This document shows, piece by piece, positions 47,228 to 51,710 of a stretch of DNA of 51,710 nucleotides. Below the pieces are notes generated by a model. It did no database searches, had not been told where the DNA came from, and saw only the letters and a list, made by a program, of their open reading frames with translations. The stretch comes from a virus: positions 1 through 51,710 of the IMG/VR virus record IMGVR_UViG_3300042352_001329; one strand, 5' to 3'. Position numbers and translations under genes: made by a program. Position 1 is the first letter of the stretch. The number at the start of each line of letters is the position of its first letter.

Positions 47228-47929
47228 TTACCAATTAACCTTATTATTTGCCTTCCACGTATCGTATCTTTCAGTAATTTCAATTAATATCTTATTACGA
47301 ACAATATCCGAGTCTCCAAAGGTATGAATTCCCATTCCTTTGATTCCATCCATCATTTCAATAAATTTAGGAAGTGCCACTTTGTCTCTAGATATGTCAT
47401 ATTGACTTACGTCTCCACAAATAAGGACTTTTGAATTTTTACCCATTCTAGTAATAAACAGCATTAGCTGACGAAAATCTGCATTTTGTGCTTCGTCTAA
47501 TACCATTAAACAATTATCAAAGGTTGCTCCACGCATATAGGCAAGGGGTCTAAATTCAATAAGGCCGTCCCCTTCTAATTTTATTAAATTATCCCAACCA
47601 ACAATTTTTTCAAGGTTGGTTCTATAACTTTCCATAAATGGATCAATTTTCTCTTTAATATCCCCTGGTAAAAATCCAAGTTTCTCACCAGACTCCTGAA
47701 TAGGCTTCGACAAAATTATTCTTTGAATTTTATCTTCTGTATGTAGCTTCATTGATGCGTAACATGCAACAAATGTTTTACTTGTTCCAGCTGGACCATG
47801 ACATAGTGTAATGTCATTATTCATAATTTTATCAAAGTATTCCTTTTGTGAAGGTTTAAGCGAAACCTGTTTTAATAAATCTGGAATGGATTGTGCAGCA
47901 GCACCTCTTCTTTTTGCGGATTTTTGCAT
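47228..47929 (-). CDS. phoH: PhoH-like ATPase
   Basis: 233 residues. GPAGTSKT (45-52) is Walker A, LMVLDEAQN (141-149) is Walker B with the DEAQN of the family, SKPIQESGEKLGFLPGDIKEK appears after A, and ICGDVSQYD (about 172-180) is the conserved sensor. PhoH proteins are P-loop RNA-associated ATPases common in phages. Function in infection is unclear; phosphate stress and RNA turnover roles are proposed. Between the terminase and sigma genes. Confidence 0.92.
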   Translation of the reverse strand: MQKSAKRRGAAAQSIPDLLKQVSLKPSQKEYFDKIMNNDITLCHGPAGTSKTFVACYASMKLHTEDKIQRIILSKPIQESGEKLGFLPGDIKEKIDPFMESYRTNLEKIVGWDNLIKLEGDGLIEFRPLAYMRGATFDNCLMVLDEAQNADFRQLMLFITRMGKNSKVLICGDVSQYDISRDKVALPKFIEMMDGIKGMGIHTFGDSDIVRNKILIEITERYDTWKANNKVNW

Positions 47930-47932
47930 TAG

Positions 47933-48196
47933 TTAATTTGATTTTTTAATTTCTTCAATTAATGAAACGCATGTTTGACACATTTCATAGTCTTCAATTT
48001 TTTCAAAGTGCTTTTTAGCCTTTTCGATTGCATCTTCCCAACCATCTCGTAAGACGAATGCATCAATTTCAGATTCAGCAACTTTAACATTAGGCAATTC
48101 AGCAACATCAATATCATTTTCGATTGCCTTTTGAATTGCAGCGATAGTTCGTCTAAAAATAACGTCTCTATCTCGGGTTAAGTCAAAATTAATCAT
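47933..48196 (-). CDS. Small protein with EDYEMC motif
   Basis: 87 residues. The C-terminal helix AKKHFEKIEDYEMCQTC resembles those of the proteins at 14128 and 25438. GAGGA lies 2 nt before the ATG, a rare Shine-Dalgarno-like site in this window. It lies between the PhoH gene and the terminase gene. Unknown function. Confidence 0.55.
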   Translation of the reverse strand: MINFDLTRDRDVIFRRTIAAIQKAIENDIDVAELPNVKVAESEIDAFVLRDGWEDAIEKAKKHFEKIEDYEMCQTCVSLIEEIKKSN

Positions 48197-48205
48197 TCCT
48201 CTATA

Positions 48206-50164
48206 TTAATTTTTTTGATCTCCATAAAATCCAGATAATACCTGTTTATATGAATCTAAATAAGTTTCATCAAATACTTGTCTTTGTCCAGGTTTCTTCA
48301 TTTGTGGAGTATCGTTTAGATAACCTACTAAATCTGAGGTAATCTTGGACGAGCCTTCGCCCTGGGTTGAATTTAGAATAGTCTCCATTACAATCTTTTT
48401 GTATTCTTCACTAGTCCTGTCCCAAACATCAGTTCCCAACTCTAAAAAACTTGGGGAATCGAAAAATGCAGCAGTGTTAACGCAAGTCATTGCCAAGTCA
48501 TCATTACCACTTTGACTTCGATATGTACCATTAGTTGATCGACCAAAGGATCCTAGTTCCATTACTGTTTTACTTTCATTTGGTAGAATCTTGTTTACAT
48601 TAACGTGATACTTAAATCTTTCGCAAAATTTAATTTTATTAGTAACGCTTAATTTAAGTCCAGGTTTAAGTAATTTAGTTGCTTCCGTATGTTTAGAATG
48701 TATTAATTGTCCTGGCCAATATTGATCATTATTTGAAATCTTATCTAAAATAAAGTCGCCTTTGTGGTTTAACTCAATTAAGACCTTAAGATTTTCAAAA
48801 TTAAAAAGTCTATAGACTAAATATTCTAGAACTTGAGCATATTCATTAATAGTTTGTTTATTACTTCTCCAAGTTGCAACTTGTACAAGTGAAATACAAT
48901 CTAATTCAGATTTAATTAAGTTTTTAATTGGCTCAAGAGTTTTTATTGGAAGAGCTACTGCTTTAAAGATATTAATAACCGAAAAGTCTTTACCTGTTCC
49001 ATCCGCAGTATCTACTGAAAATACATATTGATCTGGGGAATTTCTAAAATCTTGCTCATCCCAATCCTTTAAATTAGGGTGAACTGTAAAGTTTCCTTCC
49101 ATTAGAGCAAGTACCTCTGGGTCCCAGTTAATATTAAGAGGTTCTTCGTATTTTGTTGCAATGCTAAAGATTTTCTTAAGATCCTTTGATGATAATAAAA
49201 GGCGATCTGATGAAAAGAACTGTAATCCATATTCCTGATTAAAATCTTCTTCAGATCCCATATTAGCAATAGTTTCAGCTTTCCACTTGTCATCTCTACC
49301 TGGAACCTGCCACCAATCTACTCTTAATGGAGTATAGGTATTTAGTCCATTTAAGGCATCCATATAGATTTCATAGAATCGGTTCATTCCATTTGGAGTT
49401 GAGGTAATAATAATCTTAGAAGTCGTGGATGCTGAAATAGTAGGATAGATTGCTCGATAAAAGAAATCTAGATATGCTGGTGAAATGTGAGCAAACTCAT
49501 CAATGTATAGCAGGTGAATAGTAAAACCAATACCTGTATTTTTGGTTGTAGTACGACCAATTAATCTGCAGCCATTATCGAACTTCATCGACATTACGTT
49601 ATTGGAAATACAGCCAGGTTTTAGGAAAAACGGTAGATTTTCAAAAATAGATTTAATTTTGTCCACAACCTCTTTGGTAGTAGATGCAATATTGGCAACA
49701 GCTAGAACATTTTTATCAGTATGGAAAATAAGATACCATGCAACAAAAACACCGGACATTACAGTTTTACCAATTTGACGACTTGCCATTAAGATATTAA
49801 AACGATTTGCACCAAATGCTCGGATAATTTCCTCTTGATAATCTCTTAAGATAATTTGTTCAACTCCATATTCAGTTAAAACCTGTGCATACTTATTTGC
49901 AAAATAACCAACATCAGATTTGCACCTCTTAATTTCTTCAAGTTCTTCTGGAGTATATTCAAATACTAAATTTGGTTTTTTCCAAGCTGGATCATTATCC
50001 TTAAATGGTGAATTTTTGATAGTTTTAATATCAATTAATCCATTTTCAAAATCAGCAAGTAATTGGTCGATCTTTTTGGTAGTCCAAACTGCACTATTTT
50101 CAGTATCATCCATTTTGGATATCTGTACGCTGGTCCTACCGCCTTTTGATAGAAAGTCTTTCAT
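48206..50164 (-). CDS. terL: Terminase large subunit (gp17-like)
   Basis: 652 residues. LMASRQIGKT (125-134) is Walker A, LLYIDEFAH (218-226) is Walker B with the catalytic E, and ITSTPNG (253-259) is the coupling motif. The C-terminal RNase H-type nuclease begins with FSVDTADGTGKDFSVI. It is the packaging motor: ATP-driven DNA translocation and headful cutting. Length fits T4 gp17-like enzymes. The gene follows the putative small subunit by 2 nt. Confidence 0.95.
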   Translation of the reverse strand: MKDFLSKGGRTSVQISKMDDTENSAVWTTKKIDQLLADFENGLIDIKTIKNSPFKDNDPAWKKPNLVFEYTPEELEEIKRCKSDVGYFANKYAQVLTEYGVEQIILRDYQEEIIRAFGANRFNILMASRQIGKTVMSGVFVAWYLIFHTDKNVLAVANIASTTKEVVDKIKSIFENLPFFLKPGCISNNVMSMKFDNGCRLIGRTTTKNTGIGFTIHLLYIDEFAHISPAYLDFFYRAIYPTISASTTSKIIITSTPNGMNRFYEIYMDALNGLNTYTPLRVDWWQVPGRDDKWKAETIANMGSEEDFNQEYGLQFFSSDRLLLSSKDLKKIFSIATKYEEPLNINWDPEVLALMEGNFTVHPNLKDWDEQDFRNSPDQYVFSVDTADGTGKDFSVINIFKAVALPIKTLEPIKNLIKSELDCISLVQVATWRSNKQTINEYAQVLEYLVYRLFNFENLKVLIELNHKGDFILDKISNNDQYWPGQLIHSKHTEATKLLKPGLKLSVTNKIKFCERFKYHVNVNKILPNESKTVMELGSFGRSTNGTYRSQSGNDDLAMTCVNTAAFFDSPSFLELGTDVWDRTSEEYKKIVMETILNSTQGEGSSKITSDLVGYLNDTPQMKKPGQRQVFDETYLDSYKQVLSGFYGDQKN

Positions 50165-50166
50165 AA

Positions 50167-50892
50167 TTAGATTATTTCAAAAATGGTTGAGTTTAGATCT
50201 TCATCATCTTCATCCTTTTGAATCAAATGTTCTAATCCTCTCTCAGTCATTAGTGAATTTTTTTCGTTTGGATTAGTCAACCTATTATCGAAATCTTGAT
50301 CAAGCTTTTCTCCTTCAATTTCTTTCATAATATTCTTAGTACCGGCTGTAACATAATATTCTCCAGATTGAAGTGCATTTACAGAAGAGGCAGGGAGCCC
50401 TGCTTGGTCTCCCCTTGAATCAACTTCACTACGCATTTTCTTGTACGTATCCTCCAGGAAAAGCATATAATTTGCTTGAGTTTTGGTAACTGTAGTAAGA
50501 CGGTCCTGTAATTGAGACATTACTTCAAATAAACGAGGATGAGCTGCACCCTGATTAATTTCTTCCATAATTCTTTCAATTGCCATCTTAATGGTTTTAT
50601 GCTGAAAGAACATGGTCTCGATATTCATATTATCGAGTTCTTTCTTCTGTTTTAGGTAATCGTGTTGAGTAATTAGACCTAAATCTACATAAAACTTAAA
50701 TAGGGAATCTGTGATCTCAAGAGCTTTCTTCTTGAAACCTGAACTCATTTCATCAAAATCAATAGGTGGATTTTGTTCAAGTTCATTAAAACGATCATCG
50801 ACAATATCATTTTCTGAAGTATCTCCAGAATAGGTACTTAAAAAACTTTCAAGTTCGTTTTTTATTTGGGTTTTCTTTTCTTTGCTGATCAC
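50167..50892 (-). CDS. Probable terminase small subunit
   Basis: 241 residues, helical and acidic, with a long central coiled coil (about 85-150). It lies directly upstream of the large subunit, where small subunits usually are, and the length suits T4 gp16-like proteins. No sequence motif is diagnostic. Small subunits form rings that bind DNA and regulate the motor. Assigned mostly by context. Confidence 0.6.
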   Translation of the reverse strand: MISKEKKTQIKNELESFLSTYSGDTSENDIVDDRFNELEQNPPIDFDEMSSGFKKKALEITDSLFKFYVDLGLITQHDYLKQKKELDNMNIETMFFQHKTIKMAIERIMEEINQGAAHPRLFEVMSQLQDRLTTVTKTQANYMLFLEDTYKKMRSEVDSRGDQAGLPASSVNALQSGEYYVTAGTKNIMKEIEGEKLDQDFDNRLTNPNEKNSLMTERGLEHLIQKDEDDEDLNSTIFEII

Positions 50893-50897
50893 TAGAC

Positions 50898-51143
50898 TTA
50901 GTTTAATTTTGTCTCGTTCTTATCCAGGGCTGGGTTAGCAAATATTTTAATTTTTTTGACCGCTTCAATATTGTTAAATACAATTGCATCCAATTTTAAT
51001 AAGAATTTATCCATAAAGGCCGAAATTCCCAAAAGGTGTGGAGAAACTGATTTTTCTATAATCTTATTTCTGTAATTAAATCCTACGTAAAGACGAGCCT
51101 CTTTACGGTCTATATGTTTTCTAAAAATTGAATCTCTATGCAT
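50898..51143 (-). CDS. Small basic protein of unknown function
   Basis: 81 residues, basic. RKHIDRKEARLYVGFNYRNK then a helical C-terminus. No family recognised. It lies between the wedge gene (4 nt from its stop) and the small terminase gene. Possibly a baseplate or head completion protein, unproven. Confidence 0.5.
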   Translation of the reverse strand: MHRDSIFRKHIDRKEARLYVGFNYRNKIIEKSVSPHLLGISAFMDKFLLKLDAIVFNNIEAVKKIKIFANPALDKNETKLN

Positions 51144-51147
51144 AAAA

Positions 51148-51710
51148 TTAAAGTGTTGTTTGATCCCTGAAGAATACGTTTATTGCACATAATTTATCAT
51201 CAGAAAGACCTGATTCGTAAGTGTTACCAGTTCTATCCTTAAATCCTCCTCTAATAATTGCAAACTCACTAGGCTGAATTATAATATCGTTAAATTCATC
51301 TAATCCAACCAATGGAGGATTAGTTTTAGTCGAATTTGCAATTGCTGAAAGTTCATTTGCTTCTCCAATAATTTGAATACTAACTGAATCTACTCCATCG
51401 ATTCCTTCAATTAATTTAATTAAATCACTCTTAGGAATACGATCTTTACGCGTGTTATTAATAAAGTATGATCCAACTTTATCTGTTATTTGACTTTTAA
51501 TTGCATCTCTATCGAAATCTGAAAATGTAACTAGACTAACATTTAGTGCATACTTTTTAGGAGTAGGGTCCAATAGTCTAACGGTAGTTGATACTAATTC
51601 AGTTCCAGACTTTTTAATATATTTTAATAATTCATTCTTTTGGAATTCCGTTAATTTAAAACGGTCTTCAATTAAATTAAAATAGTCAACTCCTCTTGCA
51701 AAAATCTTTG
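51148..51710 (-). CDS. Baseplate wedge protein gp6-like, C-terminal part (truncated by window)
   Basis: The frame stays open to the right window edge, with residues such as FARGVDYFNLIEDRFKLTEF in that extension; the apparent start at 51573 is TTG and internal. The end has YALNVSLVTFSDFDRDAIK, then SYFINNTRKDRIPKSDLI and GVDSVSIQI, the pattern of T4 gp6/baseplate J-type wedge C-terminal domains. It joins baseplate wedges around the hub. The N-terminus is outside the window. Confidence 0.65.
   Translation of the reverse strand, partial: KIFARGVDYFNLIEDRFKLTEFQKNELLKYIKKSGTELVSTTVRLLDPTPKKYALNVSLVTFSDFDRDAIKSQITDKVGSYFINNTRKDRIPKSDLIKLIEGIDGVDSVSIQIIGEANELSAIANSTKTNPPLVGLDEFNDIIIQPSEFAIIRGGFKDRTGNTYESGLSDDKLCAINVFFRDQTTL

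Noticed and set aside
51573-51573. Start of the gp6-like gene at 51573
   Set aside because: The codon is TTG and the frame continues open with family-like sequence to the window edge.
1-51710. CRISPR arrays, tRNA genes, insertion sequences
   Set aside because: I saw no direct-repeat arrays, no cloverleaf with a tRNA consensus and no transposase or terminal repeats.

Overview
The window looks like part of the genome of a large tailed phage with T4-type (myovirus) architecture that infects a member of the Bacteroidota. Phage identity rests on a terminase large subunit, a PhoH ATPase, a T4 gp6-like baseplate wedge fragment, a gp26-like baseplate protein with a zinc ribbon, a late-type sigma factor and many gene-end overlaps. 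The Bacteroidota host is suggested by signal peptides ending in the typical A-x-A-Q form (four secreted proteins), a DUF3127-type OB-fold protein, a KTSC protein, a DUF4494-like protein, a Bacteroidota-type bS21 ribosomal protein, low GC and a near absence of Shine-Dalgarno sequences. I cannot name the species.

Layout. Positions 1-13.8 kb hold single plus-strand genes or short plus-strand operons (a SET-domain tail at the very edge, then a run of proteins with head-targeting N-termini) interleaved with short minus-strand blocks of small, secreted or membrane proteins and an amidase. Positions 13.9-16.2 kb hold a small minus cluster with a histone-deacetylase-like enzyme. At 16.3-18.1 kb lies another head-targeted plus-strand protein. 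From 18.1 to 29.1 kb the minus strand carries mainly nucleic-acid and nucleotide enzymes (MGME1-like nuclease, metallophosphoesterase, nucleotidyltransferase, HAD nucleotidase, Fpg/Nei glycosylase, UV-damage endonuclease, DnaQ-like exonuclease, SSB-like DUF3127, guanylate kinase, ATP-dependent ligase), broken by a plus-strand acidic protein and a spanin-like pair at 22-23 kb. From 29.1 to 35.0 kb is a minus-strand late operon: a giant head-targeted protein, two more head-targeted proteins, bS21 and a head-targeted Nudix hydrolase. A glycosyltransferase and an FkbM methyltransferase follow (35-37 kb). From 37 kb to the right edge the minus strand is a virion morphogenesis block: structural proteins (one with a C-terminal Hint domain), gp26-like protein, membrane proteins, an ECF-type sigma factor, PhoH, terminase large and probable small subunits, and a gp6-like wedge protein cut by the window end.

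The main discovery is a set of about 17 unrelated proteins on both strands that share a short N-terminal leader: Met, basic/aromatic residues, an F/Y-x-x-F/W/L core, then (I/L/V)-x-Glu. This closely resembles the capsid-targeting/propeptide sequence of T4 internal head proteins, which the prohead protease cuts after (I/L)-x-E. The leader sits on hypothetical proteins and also on recognisable enzymes: a HEIGH metallopeptidase, a nucleotidyltransferase, a HAD nucleotidase, a Nudix hydrolase and an amidase. One 858-residue protein has a second near-copy in its interior. Most such genes start 16-26 nt downstream of a GATAAATAAC-like motif, resembling the T4 late promoter TATAAATA. I infer a broad cargo system in which enzymes are packaged in the head, trimmed by the prohead protease and perhaps injected with the DNA.

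A second, early-type promoter motif (GTATAATA or TAGTATATTA) lies on the minus strand in front of metabolic and small genes, in several cases only 5-6 nt before the start codon, which predicts leaderless messages. Together with the phage bS21, whose host counterpart helps occlude the anti-Shine-Dalgarno in Flavobacterium ribosomes, this suggests that translation works without Shine-Dalgarno pairing.
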